Part shown: piece after piece, positions 8,887-18,334 of the stretch
Numbering within the stretch: position 1 is the first letter of the stretch
How the letters are laid out: every line of letters starts with the position of its first letter
Assembly (NCBI GenBank): GCA_016789845.1
Contig: JAEUQA010000067.1
Location: forward strand, 62,001 to 126,000
From: Chromatiales bacterium
Lineage (GTDB): Bacteria > Pseudomonadota > Gammaproteobacteria > Steroidobacterales > GCA-2729495
Length of the DNA stretch: 64,000 nucleotides
Direction: 5' to 3'
Program-made: the position numbers and the translations under genes
Notes under the pieces: generated by a model
Seen by the model: the letters and a program-made list of their open reading frames with translations, nothing else
What the model was told of the DNA's origin: nothing
Databases searched by the model: none

Positions 8887-9837
8887 ATGACGGCAGGGGC
8901 GGGCGGTGCGCGCCGGCGCGCAGGCAAGCGGCACGCGCCGGGGACCGTGGGCGGGCTGATCAGCGAGTGCGCGGCCCGGCTGGACGAGGCGGAGGTCTTT
9001 TTCGGCCATGGGACCGAGACTGCGCGGGACGAGGCGGCCGCGCTCGTCTTCCATGTGCTGGGGCTCGACCATGCGGATGCCGGCCGGGCCTACCGGCGGA
9101 TGGTGCCGGAGACTGACCGGCGGAAGGTCGAGTCCCTGCTCGAACGGCGCATCAGCACCCGTCACCCGCTGCCCTACCTGACGAACGAGGCCTGGTTCGC
9201 CGGCCTGCCGTTCTACGTGGACGCCCGCGTGCTCGTGCCGCGGTCGCCATTCGCGGAGCTCATCGCAAGTCGCTTCGCACCGTGGCTGGAGCCGGCCAGG
9301 GTCCGGCGCATCCTCGAGATTGGCACGGGCAGCGGCTGCATCGCGGTGGCTCTCGCACGGGCCTTTCCCGACAGCAGGGTGGTTGCCACGGACATCTCCC
9401 CGGACGCGCTGGCCGTGGCCGCCATCAACGTGGCCCGGCATGCCGTGGAGAAGCGGGTGGAGCTCGTGCAGGCAGACCTGTTCAGGGGACTGAAGGGCCG
9501 GTTCGACCTGATCGTCACCAATCCACCCTACGTGCCGGAGGCGGACGTGGCGACGTTCCCGCCGGAGTACGGCCACGAACCGCGCCTGGCGCTGGTTTCC
9601 GGCGCCGACGGGATGGCAACCCCGGCGAGAATCCTGCACCATGCCGCTCGCTTTCTGACGCCGCAAGGCTGGCTCGCCCTGGAGGTTGGCGCCGGGGTCG
9701 GCGTGCTGGAGGCCCGGTTCCCGGCGGTACCCTTCGTCTGGCCGGAACTCCTGAACGGCGGCGAGGGCATTGCCCTGGTCAGCGCGGCGGACCTGCGGGC
9801 CTGCCTGCCCGGGCCCGGCACCCAGGACGACCAGTAA
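8887..9837 (+). CDS. prmB: Ribosomal protein L3 N5-glutamine methyltransferase
   Basis: 316 residues. A class I SAM-dependent methyltransferase of the HemK family: SAM-binding loop [15 protein letters not shown] and the glutamine-binding NPPY ([12 protein letters not shown]). The downstream aroC makes PrmB, which methylates Gln150 of ribosomal protein L3, the best assignment over PrmC, because prmB-aroC is a conserved pair in gammaproteobacteria. The ATG at 8887 has a GTGAGG ribosome site just upstream; the longer open frame before it overlaps psd on the other strand. Confidence 0.92.
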   Translation: MTAGAGGARRRAGKRHAPGTVGGLISECAARLDEAEVFFGHGTETARDEAAALVFHVLGLDHADAGRAYRRMVPETDRRKVESLLERRISTRHPLPYLTNEAWFAGLPFYVDARVLVPRSPFAELIASRFAPWLEPARVRRILEIGTGSGCIAVALARAFPDSRVVATDISPDALAVAAINVARHAVEKRVELVQADLFRGLKGRFDLIVTNPPYVPEADVATFPPEYGHEPRLALVSGADGMATPARILHHAARFLTPQGWLALEVGAGVGVLEARFPAVPFVWPELLNGGEGIALVSAADLRACLPGPGTQDDQ

Positions 9838-9851
9838 CGAGCAGAGCGAAG

Positions 9852-10958
9852 ATGTCCGGCAATTCCATCGGCAAGTCCTTCACGGTCACGACCTTCGGCG
9901 AGAGCCACGGGCCCGCCCTCGGCTGCATCGTGGACGGGTGCCCGCCCGGCATGCCGCTGGCCGAGGCCGACATCCAGAAGGACCTGGAGCGGCGGCGCCC
10001 CGGCAAGTCCCGGCACACGACCCAGCGCCGGGAGCCGGACACCGTCAGGATCCTCTCGGGCACGTTCGAGGGCCTCACCACAGGCACGCCCATTGGCCTG
10101 CTCATCGAGAACGTGGACCAGAAGTCCGGTGACTACCGGAAGATCAAGGATCGCTTCAGGCCCGGGCACGCCGACTATTCCTACCAGCAGAAGTACGGCA
10201 TCCGTGACTACCGGGGCGGCGGCCGCTCCTCGGCCCGGGAGACGGCCATGCGCGTGGCGGCGGGGGCGATCGCCCGCAAGTACCTGCGGCTGCGCCTCGG
10301 CGTGGAGATCCGCGGCTACCTGCGCCAGCTCGGTCCGCTGGTGCTCGACGTGGTCGACCTTGCCACCGTCGACGACAACCCGTTCTTCTGCGCCGATCCG
10401 GCCCGCGTCCCGGAGCTGGAGGCCTACATGGACGCCCTGCGCAAGGAGGGCAACTCCATCGGCGCGCGCATCAACGTGATTGCCAGCGGCGTGCCGGCGG
10501 GGCTCGGCGAGCCGGTGTTCGACAAGCTGGAGGCCGACATCGCCCATGCCCTCATGGGCATCAATGCCGTCCGTGCCGTCGAGCTCGGGGCGGGTTTCGC
10601 GGTGGTGGCGCAGAAGGGCACGGAGCACCGGGACGAGATCACGCCAGCCGGCTTCCGGCGCAACGCCTCCGGCGGCGTCCTGGGCGGGATTTCCACGGGC
10701 CAGGACATCCTGGTGAGCATGGCGCTGAAGCCGACCTCGAGCATTCGCCTGCCGGGCGACACGGTGGACGAGGAGGGTGAGCCGGCGGAGGTGGCGACCA
10801 CGGGGCGCCACGATCCCTGCGTGGGACTGCGCGCGGCACCGATTGCCGAAGCGATGCTCGCCATCGTCCTGCTGGACCATTACCTGAGGCACCGGGCCCA
10901 GAATGCGGATGTCCAGCCGCTGACGCCGGCGGTCGAGGCGGGCCCCGCCCGCCGATGA
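9852..10958 (+). CDS. aroC: Chorismate synthase
   Basis: 368 residues (E. coli: 361). It catalyses the last step of the shikimate pathway, EPSP to chorismate, using reduced FMN. Family signatures are clear: [18 protein letters not shown] near the start, the [11 protein letters not shown] segment, and [17 protein letters not shown] near the end. It starts 14 bp after prmB and is almost certainly cotranscribed with it. The following 184 bp hold the promoter of fimV; the asd gene often found between aroC and fimV in Pseudomonas is not here. Confidence 0.97.
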   Translation: MSGNSIGKSFTVTTFGESHGPALGCIVDGCPPGMPLAEADIQKDLERRRPGKSRHTTQRREPDTVRILSGTFEGLTTGTPIGLLIENVDQKSGDYRKIKDRFRPGHADYSYQQKYGIRDYRGGGRSSARETAMRVAAGAIARKYLRLRLGVEIRGYLRQLGPLVLDVVDLATVDDNPFFCADPARVPELEAYMDALRKEGNSIGARINVIASGVPAGLGEPVFDKLEADIAHALMGINAVRAVELGAGFAVVAQKGTEHRDEITPAGFRRNASGGVLGGISTGQDILVSMALKPTSSIRLPGDTVDEEGEPAEVATTGRHDPCVGLRAAPIAEAMLAIVLLDHYLRHRAQNADVQPLTPAVEAGPARR

Positions 10959-11036
10959 AGATGGCGTCGCACGGAACCGCGCGCGGTTCGCTGACCCGCA
11001 GGTTCGCGACGATTGCCAGAAGCGGGCGCCTCTGCC

Positions 11037-11065
11037 TTACACGGCGGGACCATATCAGCTATAGT
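11037..11065 (+). promoter_or_regulatory. Putative sigma-70 promoter of fimV
   Basis: TTACAC at 11037-11042 and TATAGT at 11060-11065 with a 17-bp spacer, about 78 bp before the fimV start. Spacing and both hexamers fit the sigma-70 consensus well. Two palindromes flank it: AACCGCGCGCGGTT around 10975 upstream, possibly the end of the aroC transcript, and a CCCCGC/GCGGGG hairpin in the leader. Confidence 0.6.
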
Positions 11066-11142
11066 TGGTCCTACTTCTAGGCCATCGGCTACTTGGGCTC
11101 CCCGCTGCGGGGTGGTGCTGACGGCTCAATCGGGGATTGGTG

Positions 11143-14064
11143 ATGCCACGAGTTCGACTCGCTGCAGTCCCGCTGCTGGCGGGGCTTCTACCGTTGACCG
11201 CCGGCGCCCTGGGCCTCGGCGAAATCACGCTCCGGTCGGCGCTGAATCAGCCCTTCGTGGCCGAGATACCGGTGACCGCCGAATCCGCGGACGAGTTGTC
11301 CAGGCTCACCGTCCAGCTCGCCCCGCCCGCCGCCTTCGAGCGCTTCGGGCTCGACCGGCCCCGCTTCCTGGACGATCTCAGCTTTCAGGTCCAGCGGGAA
11401 GGTTCCCGCGCCGTGGTCCGGGTGACCTCGGCCAAGCCAGTCAGTGAACCCTTCATTTCGCTGCTGATCGACGTGGGCTGGCCCCAGGGCCGATTGCTCC
11501 GCGAGTACACGGTCCTGCTGGATCCGCCGGCCTTTGCCGCGGCCCGGGACGCTTCCCCTGCCGCTGCGCCGCCCGCGGCAGCCGGGCCGGAGGCGGCTGC
11601 GCCGGCCATACGACGCGAGCCCGCCGCCAGCAGTGCGCCGGCTGCAGCCACGGCCACCGGCAGCGTGAGCGTCGGTGCCGATGGCAACGTGTACGGCCCC
11701 GTGCGTCCCAACGAAACCCTCTGGGGCATTTCCGAGCGCCTGCGGGCCAGCGGCGATGTCTCGGTGAACCAGATGATGGTGGCGCTCTACCGGGCCAATC
11801 CGGAAGCGTTTGCCGGCAACATCAACCGCCTGCGGCGCGGCGCCATCCTGCGCGTGCCAACGGGCAGCGAGGTCGCCGGCATTTCCAGCCGGGAGGCGAC
11901 CAGCGAGGTTCGGCGCCAGGACGATGCCTGGCGGAATACGATGGCGGACCCGGGCGCCGTTGCACCCGCCCGCCTGCAGCTCGTCCCGCCCAGCGGGGAA
12001 TCCGCCGGGGACAGCGGCGCCGGCGCTGGTGGCACGTCGACGGCTGACAAGGCCGCCCTGGAGCGTGAGCTGGCGGAGAAGCAGCGCCTGCTCAGCCTGA
12101 AGGACAGCCAGCTCAAGGCACTGCAGGACCGGGTCAGCCAGCTCGAAGGTCGCGCACCAGTCCCGGCAACCAGCGGGACGCCGGCTGACGTTCCGACCCC
12201 CGCTGTCGAGCCCGTTGTCGAGCCTGATGAGGTACCGGCCGACGGTTCCGCGGCCGCTCCGGTGGCAGCGCCTCCAGTGGTCAGCGATGAGCCGGCGGCG
12301 GAGGAGCGCAAGCCTGCCAGGCGGCCCGCTACCAGGGAGCGGGCCGGCGGTGGCGGCTTCCTCAGCATGCTCTCGGGCATCGTCTTCAATGTCTGGTTCC
12401 TCGTGTCGGCCGCCGCGGTGCTGCTAGCGGGGCTGTTCTTCGTCTTTGCCCGCCGGCGCATGGCGGCGGCGGACCAGGCCACCAGCCCGTTTGGCGACGA
12501 CCGGCGTGGCGGCATGCTGGCGGGTGCCGCCAGCACCCAGCCGCTGATCCGCCGGGACGGTTACAGCGTCGAGGAGGCTGCGGCTGACCGCACCCAGGTC
12601 GCCGCGCCGGGCCGGGATGCCGACGCCGAGACGCCCCTCGAGCGCACCATCAGCACGGAAGGCGCTGTCGAGCTCGACCAGGCCGACGTCGTCGCCGAAG
12701 CCGACTTCCACATGGCGTACGGTCTCTACGACCAGGCCGCCGAGCTGCTCTCCCGTGCCCTGCGGGACAGCCCTGACCGGCGCGACCTGCGCCTCAAGCT
12801 CCTCGAGGTGTACTTCATCTGGGAAAACAAGGCGGCTTTCCTCAGGGAGGCCCAGACGTTCCACCGGCAGCTGAAGGGTGCCGCGGACCCCGACTGGAAC
12901 AAGGTCGTGATCATGGGCAAGCAGATCTGCCCGGGAGACGCCCTGTTTGCCGGCGCCATCGGCGCCACCGGTGAGGTGGGGCTCGACCTCGGTGCGGCCG
13001 ACGATCAGGGTGGGGTGGACATCTCCTTCGACGAGGGTGAGGCGGAAGGTCTCGACCTGGACCTCACGTCGGCCCGCCAGGGCCCGTCCTCCGAATTGCT
13101 CGATTTCGACCTGGGCCCGTCAGTCGAGGGCGCCACGGGTGATCCGTCGCTGGACGACACCAGCATGATGAAGACGGAGATTGCTCCAGGTCGCGGCAGC
13201 CAGGATAGCGGCGGCCGGACCGTGGAGGGCCCCACGATCGAGGCCCCCTATGCCGGTGATTATTCGCCGACCATGGAGACGCCGACCATCGAGTCCCGGG
13301 GCCTGGGTGCGACCACGAGGGAATCACCCACGCTCGAGACGCCGACGCTCGAGAGCGCCGTCCCGGGGTTGCGCCCCGGTGCCATCGATCCCCGTCACCA
13401 GGGCGGCGTCGACCAGACGGAAGAGATCAATCTCGAAGACCTCGGGCTCGACCTGACGGGTCTCGACGAAGCGGCGGGCGAGCTCGGGACCGGTATCCAC
13501 GATGCCCTGGAGGGCGGCGGCAGCCCCGCCGACGAGGACTTCGTCTTCGATATCGGCTCGGCCGAGGACGACGACGGTTCCGACCGGCTGCTGGGCCTGG
13601 ACCCCGACTCCACGGCGGAGACGCGCGGCATGGCTCTCGACGAAGGTACGCTCGACCTGCCGGCCTTCGGCAACGCCCTGGAGAAGAGCGCGGTGGGCCG
13701 GAATGCGTCCCGGGATTCCACGAGTGAGACCGCCGAGCACCGCATCGTTGAGGATACGGCGGAGCAGCCGCGCCTTGGCGCGTCGGGTCTGGGCGACGCT
13801 TCGGCCGAGCTCAGCAAGGTCGACTTCGACATCGGCGACGACAAGGCCGAAGACCTGGAGCCGACCTCGGTGATGACCGGCCGGCGACGGGGCCCCGAGG
13901 GGCCGACCATGACCGAGGTGGGCACCAAGCTCGACCTGGCCCGGGCCTACGTGGACATGGGTGACCCGGACGGTGCGCGCAGCATCCTCAACGAGGTCCT
14001 GGACGAGGGCGACTCGGCCCAACGCCAGGAAGCCCGACGCCTGCTCGACGACCTGACGGGCTAA
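11143..14064 (+). CDS. fimV: FimV, polar hub and peptidoglycan-binding protein
   Basis: 973 residues. Signal/anchor segment, FimV N-terminal domain (LGLGEITLRSALNQPFVAEIPV), LysM motif (YGPVRPNETLWGISERLR), a coiled coil (KAALERELAEKQRLLSLKDS), one membrane helix (~residues 412-435, VWFLVSAAAVLLAGLFFVF), then a long acidic cytoplasmic part rich in Asp, Glu, Thr and Pro. The C-terminal ~55 residues (EVGTKLDLARAYVDMGDPDGA) are the conserved FimV TPR domain. The cytoplasmic part has repeated PT-E-TPT-ES peptides. FimV scaffolds the pole for type IV pili and cyclic-nucleotide signalling. It precedes truA as in Pseudomonas. The ATG at 11143 follows a CGGGG ribosome site; GTG and TTG codons lie directly before it. 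Confidence 0.92.
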   Translation: MPRVRLAAVPLLAGLLPLTAGALGLGEITLRSALNQPFVAEIPVTAESADELSRLTVQLAPPAAFERFGLDRPRFLDDLSFQVQREGSRAVVRVTSAKPVSEPFISLLIDVGWPQGRLLREYTVLLDPPAFAAARDASPAAAPPAAAGPEAAAPAIRREPAASSAPAAATATGSVSVGADGNVYGPVRPNETLWGISERLRASGDVSVNQMMVALYRANPEAFAGNINRLRRGAILRVPTGSEVAGISSREATSEVRRQDDAWRNTMADPGAVAPARLQLVPPSGESAGDSGAGAGGTSTADKAALERELAEKQRLLSLKDSQLKALQDRVSQLEGRAPVPATSGTPADVPTPAVEPVVEPDEVPADGSAAAPVAAPPVVSDEPAAEERKPARRPATRERAGGGGFLSMLSGIVFNVWFLVSAAAVLLAGLFFVFARRRMAAADQATSPFGDDRRGGMLAGAASTQPLIRRDGYSVEEAAADRTQVAAPGRDADAETPLERTISTEGAVELDQADVVAEADFHMAYGLYDQAAELLSRALRDSPDRRDLRLKLLEVYFIWENKAAFLREAQTFHRQLKGAADPDWNKVVIMGKQICPGDALFAGAIGATGEVGLDLGAADDQGGVDISFDEGEAEGLDLDLTSARQGPSSELLDFDLGPSVEGATGDPSLDDTSMMKTEIAPGRGSQDSGGRTVEGPTIEAPYAGDYSPTMETPTIESRGLGATTRESPTLETPTLESAVPGLRPGAIDPRHQGGVDQTEEINLEDLGLDLTGLDEAAGELGTGIHDALEGGGSPADEDFVFDIGSAEDDDGSDRLLGLDPDSTAETRGMALDEGTLDLPAFGNALEKSAVGRNASRDSTSETAEHRIVEDTAEQPRLGASGLGDASAELSKVDFDIGDDKAEDLEPTSVMTGRRRGPEGPTMTEVGTKLDLARAYVDMGDPDGARSILNEVLDEGDSAQRQEARRLLDDLTG
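13225..13358 (+). repeat. Short peptide repeats in FimV cytoplasmic region
   Basis: Within fimV the encoded peptides PTIEAP, PTMETPTIES and SPTLETPTLES recur over about 45 residues, giving a Thr/Glu/Pro-rich low-complexity segment. Such segments are common in FimV and probably serve as flexible linkers between the membrane anchor and the C-terminal TPR domain; phosphorylation of the Thr residues is possible but unproven. Confidence 0.55.
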
Positions 14065-14101
14065 CTGGTCCCTGCCGGAGCCTCCCGCTGGAGATCAAGC
14101 G

Positions 14102-14890
14102 GTGACCGCCCAGCGCTTCGCGGCCGGGCTGGAGTACGACGGCAGCGCTTTCTCCGGCTGGCAGAACCAGACTCACGTGCGGAGCGTCCAGCACGTCCTC
14201 AATGCCGCCCTTGGCGTGGTTGCCAATGAACCCGTCTCCACGGCCGCCGCGGGCCGGACCGATGCCGGGGTCCACGCGTGGGGCCAGGTCGTCCACTTCG
14301 ATACCGCCGCGCGCCGGTCACTGCGGTCCTGGCTGCTGGGCGTGAACAGCAACCTGCCGCCCGACGCCGCCCTCCAGTGGGTTCGCCAGGTCCCGGCCGA
14401 CTTCCACGCGCGTTATTCCGCCACCGCACGCACCTATCGCTACGTGATCCTGAACCGTGAGGTCCGTTCCGCCCTGGACAGGAATCGGGCCTGGTGTCTC
14501 CGGGGCGAGCTCATCGAGGGCCGCATGGCCACGGCGGCGGCGTGCCTGCTCGGCGAGCATGACTTCTCCGCCTTTCGCGGTGCAGGCTGCCAGGCCCGGA
14601 GCCCCGTGCGCCGGCTCGAGCACCTTGCCGTGCGCCGAACCGGTGACTGCCTGCACATCGAGGTTCGTGCCAACGGCTTCCTGTATCACATGGTGCGCAA
14701 CATCGTCGGTGCGCTCGTCCGGGTCGGCGCTGGTGAGGCAGAACCTGGCTGGCTGGGCGATCTGCTTGCTGGCAGGGATCGCCGCCTCGGGGCGCCCACG
14801 GCTCCTCCCCAGGGGCTCTATCTCGTCGAGGTACATTACCCGGTCGGGCTGGAGCTGCCATCGCCGGCTGTTCCGGCCAGTCTGGCGTGA
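14102..14890 (+). CDS. truA: tRNA pseudouridine(38-40) synthase
   Basis: 262 residues from a GTG start. The catalytic aspartate is Asp54 in [13 protein letters not shown], the TruA signature. It isomerises uridines 38-40 in the anticodon stem of many tRNAs. The conserved [14 protein letters not shown] segment near the C-terminus is present. It follows fimV by 37 bp and precedes accD by 31 bp. In Pseudomonas trpF sits between truA and accD; it is missing here. Confidence 0.95.
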   Translation: MTAQRFAAGLEYDGSAFSGWQNQTHVRSVQHVLNAALGVVANEPVSTAAAGRTDAGVHAWGQVVHFDTAARRSLRSWLLGVNSNLPPDAALQWVRQVPADFHARYSATARTYRYVILNREVRSALDRNRAWCLRGELIEGRMATAAACLLGEHDFSAFRGAGCQARSPVRRLEHLAVRRTGDCLHIEVRANGFLYHMVRNIVGALVRVGAGEAEPGWLGDLLAGRDRRLGAPTAPPQGLYLVEVHYPVGLELPSPAVPASLA

Positions 14891-14921
14891 TCGCTGCAGC
14901 GGACTTGATTATGATTCGCCC

Positions 14922-15794
14922 ATGACGTGGTACGAAAAGGTCCTGCCCTCGCGCATCAAGACGGAGCGCCGCACCCGTTCCGTTCCCGAGGGCCTCTGGA
15001 TCAAGTGCCCCCAGTGCAGCGCGCAGCTGTACCGGGCAGAGCTCGAACGGAACCTGCAGGTCTGTCCCAAGTGCAGCTTTCACATGCGGCTGGTCGCCCG
15101 GGACCGGCTGATGGTGTTCCTCGACCCGGGCACGGGCCGTGAGATCGCGGAAAAGCTGAGTCCCCACGACCCGCTGCGGTTCAAGGACACCAAGCCCTAC
15201 CGCACCCGCATTGCCCAGGCCCAGAAGGAGACCGGCGAGCGTGATGCCCTCATCGCGATGACGGGGCTGCTGAAGGCCCAGCCGGTGGTCGCCTGCGCCT
15301 TCGAGTTCCGGTTCATGGGCGGGTCGATGGGTTCGGTGGTTGGCGAGAAGTTTGCGCGGGCAGCCGCCTGGAGCCGCGAGAACCGGCACCCGCTGATCAG
15401 CTTTTCCGCCAGTGGCGGAGCGCGGATGCAGGAGGCGTTGTACTCGCTGCTGCAGATGGCCAAGACCAGCGCGGCGCTGGCCGAGCTGGCGGAAGCGCGG
15501 GTGCCCTTCGTGTCTGTGCTGACGGATCCCACGACCGGCGGCGTTTCCGCCAGCCTCGCCATGCTGGGCGACGTGAACATTGCCGAACCCAATGCCCTGA
15601 TTGGCTTCGCGGGTCCGCGGGTGATCCAGCAGACGGTGCGGGAAACGCTTCCGGAGGGCTTCCAGCGCAGCGAATTCCTCCTGGAGCACGGTGCCGTGGA
15701 CATGATCGTGGACCGGCGCCAGATGCGTGACGAGGTCGCCGCGCTTCTGGCCAAGCTCCTCAAGCAGGCGCCGCCACCGGAAGGCGCCGCCTGA
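14922..15794 (+). CDS. accD: Acetyl-CoA carboxylase carboxyltransferase subunit beta
   Basis: 290 residues. The N-terminal zinc ribbon is complete (CPQCSAQLY and CPKCSFHM), followed by the crotonase-fold carboxyltransferase domain with [16 protein letters not shown] and [15 protein letters not shown]. With AccA it transfers carboxyl from biotin to acetyl-CoA, giving malonyl-CoA for fatty acids. The start is the ATG at 14922 ([10 protein letters not shown]). No ribosome site is visible; a TATGAT hexamer begins exactly 12 bp upstream of the ATG, which would make a transcript from it leaderless. folC follows. Confidence 0.96.
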   Translation: MTWYEKVLPSRIKTERRTRSVPEGLWIKCPQCSAQLYRAELERNLQVCPKCSFHMRLVARDRLMVFLDPGTGREIAEKLSPHDPLRFKDTKPYRTRIAQAQKETGERDALIAMTGLLKAQPVVACAFEFRFMGGSMGSVVGEKFARAAAWSRENRHPLISFSASGGARMQEALYSLLQMAKTSAALAELAEARVPFVSVLTDPTTGGVSASLAMLGDVNIAEPNALIGFAGPRVIQQTVRETLPEGFQRSEFLLEHGAVDMIVDRRQMRDEVAALLAKLLKQAPPPEGAA

Positions 15795-15837
15795 CAGCCG
15801 CGCATCCCCCGCCGCGATCGTTCGCAGCACCTTGCCC

Positions 15838-17133
15838 ATGACCGGTCTCCTCACTGTCGCCGACTGGCTCCAGTGGCAGGAGTCACTGAACGTCCGGCCC
15901 ATAGACATGGGTCTGGAGCGGGTCAGGGCCGTGCTGGGGCGGCTGGGACTGCAGCCGCCTGCCGGCCGGGTGATCATTGTCGGCGGCACGAACGGCAAGG
16001 GCTCCACGATCACGCTGCTGCACGACGTGCTCCGGGCCGCGGGCGGCGATCCCGGTCTCTACACGTCGCCACACCTCGTGCACTACAACGAGCGAATCCG
16101 CATCGGCGATCGACCGGTGGCCGACGCGGCGCTGATCCGTTCGTTCGAGCGGGTGGAGTCTGCGCGGCGTGGTGTGCCACTGACGTACTTCGAGTTCGGC
16201 ACGCTGGCCGCCCTGGCCTGCCTTGCCGAGGCAGGTTGCGACACCTGGCTGCTGGAAGTCGGGCTCGGCGGCCGGCTCGACGCGGTGAATGCGCTGGATG
16301 CGGACGTCGCCGTGATCACCACCATTGGCCTTGACCACCAGGAGTGGCTGGGCGATTCCATCGAGTCGATCGCGGCCGAGAAGGCCGGTATTCTCAGGTC
16401 CGGCGCGTTGGCGCTCTACGGCGATTCGCCGGTGCCTGCCGCCATCCGCGCGCGGGCCGTTGAACTCGGCGCCGAGCTGCGGGTTCAGGGCGTCGATTTC
16501 GGTTATGCCCGCGACGCGACGGGCAGCTGGACCTGGTCCTGGCCCGGCAGCGCAGGTGTGCGGCGCATCGACGGCCTGTGTGCCCCCGCGCACTGGACCC
16601 CGGCGCAGCTCCGGAACGCCACGGTGGCGCTGGCGGTCCTGTCGCGGCTGACGCCGCCGCTGGCAATGACCGCTGCGTTCCTGAACCCGGTCTTGCGGCG
16701 CTCCAGCCCGCCCGGCCGCTTTCACGTCGTTCGCCGCGAGCACGAGTGGATCCTGGACGTGGCCCACAATCCCCAGGCAGCTGCCGTGCTGCGGGAGCAA
16801 CTGGGGACGCTACCGCCACCACCCGGCGGCCCAGGCGACGTGACCATCGTCCTGGCGCTGCTGGCCGACAAGGCCATCGCCGGTTTCGTCAGCGAGCTGC
16901 GCAACGTGGCCTCGCGCTGGATCGTGGCAGGCGTGGTTGATCCGCGGGCCAGCACCGAGGCACAGATGAGGGAGGGCCTGGCCGCCGCGGGCGTGACCGC
17001 GATTGCCTGGGAAAGCACGCCGGCAGCGGCCTTCGAACGGGCCCGGCGGTTGACGCCGGCCGGCGGCCGGATCCTGGTCTGTGGCTCGTTCCGGATCGTC
17101 GCGCCCGCCCTCGAGTGGCTTGGTTTATACTGA
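15838..17133 (+). CDS. folC: Dihydrofolate synthase / folylpolyglutamate synthase
   Basis: 431 residues. Mur-ligase-type enzyme that adds glutamate to dihydropteroate and then to reduced folates. The P-loop reads VGGTNGKGST, followed by YTSPHLVHYNERIRI and the VGLGGRLDAVNALDADVAVITTIGLDH block that binds metal and substrate. The C-terminal glutamate-binding domain includes ILDVAHNPQAA. The ATG at 15838 starts 43 bp past accD; the upstream open frame is accD shadow. accD-folC-dedD-cvpA-purF is a conserved gammaproteobacterial order. Confidence 0.95.
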   Translation: MTGLLTVADWLQWQESLNVRPIDMGLERVRAVLGRLGLQPPAGRVIIVGGTNGKGSTITLLHDVLRAAGGDPGLYTSPHLVHYNERIRIGDRPVADAALIRSFERVESARRGVPLTYFEFGTLAALACLAEAGCDTWLLEVGLGGRLDAVNALDADVAVITTIGLDHQEWLGDSIESIAAEKAGILRSGALALYGDSPVPAAIRARAVELGAELRVQGVDFGYARDATGSWTWSWPGSAGVRRIDGLCAPAHWTPAQLRNATVALAVLSRLTPPLAMTAAFLNPVLRRSSPPGRFHVVRREHEWILDVAHNPQAAAVLREQLGTLPPPPGGPGDVTIVLALLADKAIAGFVSELRNVASRWIVAGVVDPRASTEAQMREGLAAAGVTAIAWESTPAAAFERARRLTPAGGRILVCGSFRIVAPALEWLGLY

Positions 17134-17157
17134 AAGCCTTCCCGGAAGTTAGTCGTC

Positions 17158-17808
17158 ATGGACCGCCAGCTCGCTGAACGAATGGTCGGGGCCGCCTGCC
17201 TGCTTGCGGTGCTGGTGCTCGTCGTGCCCGCGATCCTCGATGGCAATCCGGACTCCGGCACCACCATCACACACCCCGCCGTCGAGGAAGAGCTCGACCT
17301 GCGAACGCACACGATTCGCCTGGACGGCTCCCGGCGCGAGCCGCCGGTGCCGACTCCCCTGCAGGCGCAGGCCATGCCTGAACCGCGCGGGGTGGCCGCG
17401 CCGGAGCCCGGGGCCGCCGCCGCGATACCACCCGGACCCGAACCTGTTGAGACCGGGCTGGCGAGCGTGGCGCCCGCTGCCGCGACGCCCCCGGTTCCTC
17501 CCGTAGCCCGGCCATCAGTCCCGGAGCCGGCGCCTGCCGTGGCTAAGTCGCCGGCGAAGGCCCCCGCGGCCGGTGGTGGCGGCTGGATCGTGCAGCTGGG
17601 CAGTTTCTCGAGCCGGGCCAATGCAGACCGCCTGGCTGCCGAGGTCAGGAACAAGGGCTTCAGCGTGGTCGTTCAGGGTGGCGGTGGCTCCAGTGGCAGC
17701 CTGTTTCGCGTCCGGTCCGGGCCGGAGCCTGACAGGGCCGCCGCAGAGGCCCTCGCGGCCCGGCTGGAGGCAGCCGGCTTCCGGGGTGGTCGCGTTGGCC
17801 GCGAATAG
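17158..17808 (+). CDS. dedD: SPOR-domain cell division protein, DedD type
   Basis: 216 residues. A single N-terminal membrane helix (MVGAACLLAVLVLVVPAIL) is followed by a ~100-residue Pro/Ala-rich periplasmic linker and a C-terminal SPOR domain (GWIVQLGSFSSRANADRLA to the end). SPOR domains bind glycan strands stripped of stem peptides at the septum, so the protein should localise to the division site. Position between folC and cvpA is that of DedD in enterobacteria and Pseudomonas. A -10-like TATACT lies at 17126-17131 within the folC end. Confidence 0.85.
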   Translation: MDRQLAERMVGAACLLAVLVLVVPAILDGNPDSGTTITHPAVEEELDLRTHTIRLDGSRREPPVPTPLQAQAMPEPRGVAAPEPGAAAAIPPGPEPVETGLASVAPAAATPPVPPVARPSVPEPAPAVAKSPAKAPAAGGGGWIVQLGSFSSRANADRLAAEVRNKGFSVVVQGGGGSSGSLFRVRSGPEPDRAAAEALAARLEAAGFRGGRVGRE

Positions 17809-17838
17809 GCCCGGACGCGCCCCGGCGGCAGCCTTGAA

Positions 17839-18333
17839 ATGACGACATTCGACTACATCCTCCTCGGGATGCTCCTGCTGTCGGGACTGGTTGGCGTCCT
17901 CCGCGGGCTGATCAGGGAAGCCCTGTCCCTGGTCATCTGGGTGGCGGCGCTCTGGTGCGCAGCCCGTTTCGCACCCCACGCGGCCCGGCTGTTCACCACG
18001 GTGCTGGACGATTCCCTCTGGCAGCTCTGGGCGGGGCGCCTGGCGCTGTTCGTGGGCGTGCTGTTCGCTGGCAGCGTCCTGGCCTGGGTCGTGACTTATT
18101 TCGTCCGGCGGAGCGTCATAACCGGCGCCGACCGGGTCCTGGGCATGCTGTTTGGTATAGCCCGCGGCGCCGTGCTGGCGGGAATCCTCGTCCTCGCCCT
18201 GGACCTCGGCGGCTTTGCCGCGGAGCCTTGGTGGCGCGAGTCCAAGCTGCTACCGTATGCCGCCGCAGTAGGGGCCGAGCTGCGGGACGTGGCAGAAAAG
18301 CAGCTGGCCAACCAACAGGGAGCCCGGCTCTAA
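17839..18333 (+). CDS. cvpA: CvpA family membrane protein
   Basis: 164 residues with four predicted membrane helices (for example [20 protein letters not shown] and [22 protein letters not shown]). CvpA was named for its need in colicin V production in E. coli; the wider family affects envelope tolerance to bile and related stresses, and the molecular function is unsettled. Only one base separates its stop from the purF GTG, as in the E. coli purF operon, so translation is likely coupled. Confidence 0.9.
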   Translation: MTTFDYILLGMLLLSGLVGVLRGLIREALSLVIWVAALWCAARFAPHAARLFTTVLDDSLWQLWAGRLALFVGVLFAGSVLAWVVTYFVRRSVITGADRVLGMLFGIARGAVLAGILVLALDLGGFAAEPWWRESKLLPYAAAVGAELRDVAEKQLANQQGARL

Positions 18334-18334
18334 C

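Noticed and set aside
10975..10988. AACCGCGCGCGGTT as an operator
   Set aside because: It is a short GC palindrome between aroC and fimV; a transcript-end hairpin is as likely and nothing further supports a regulator.
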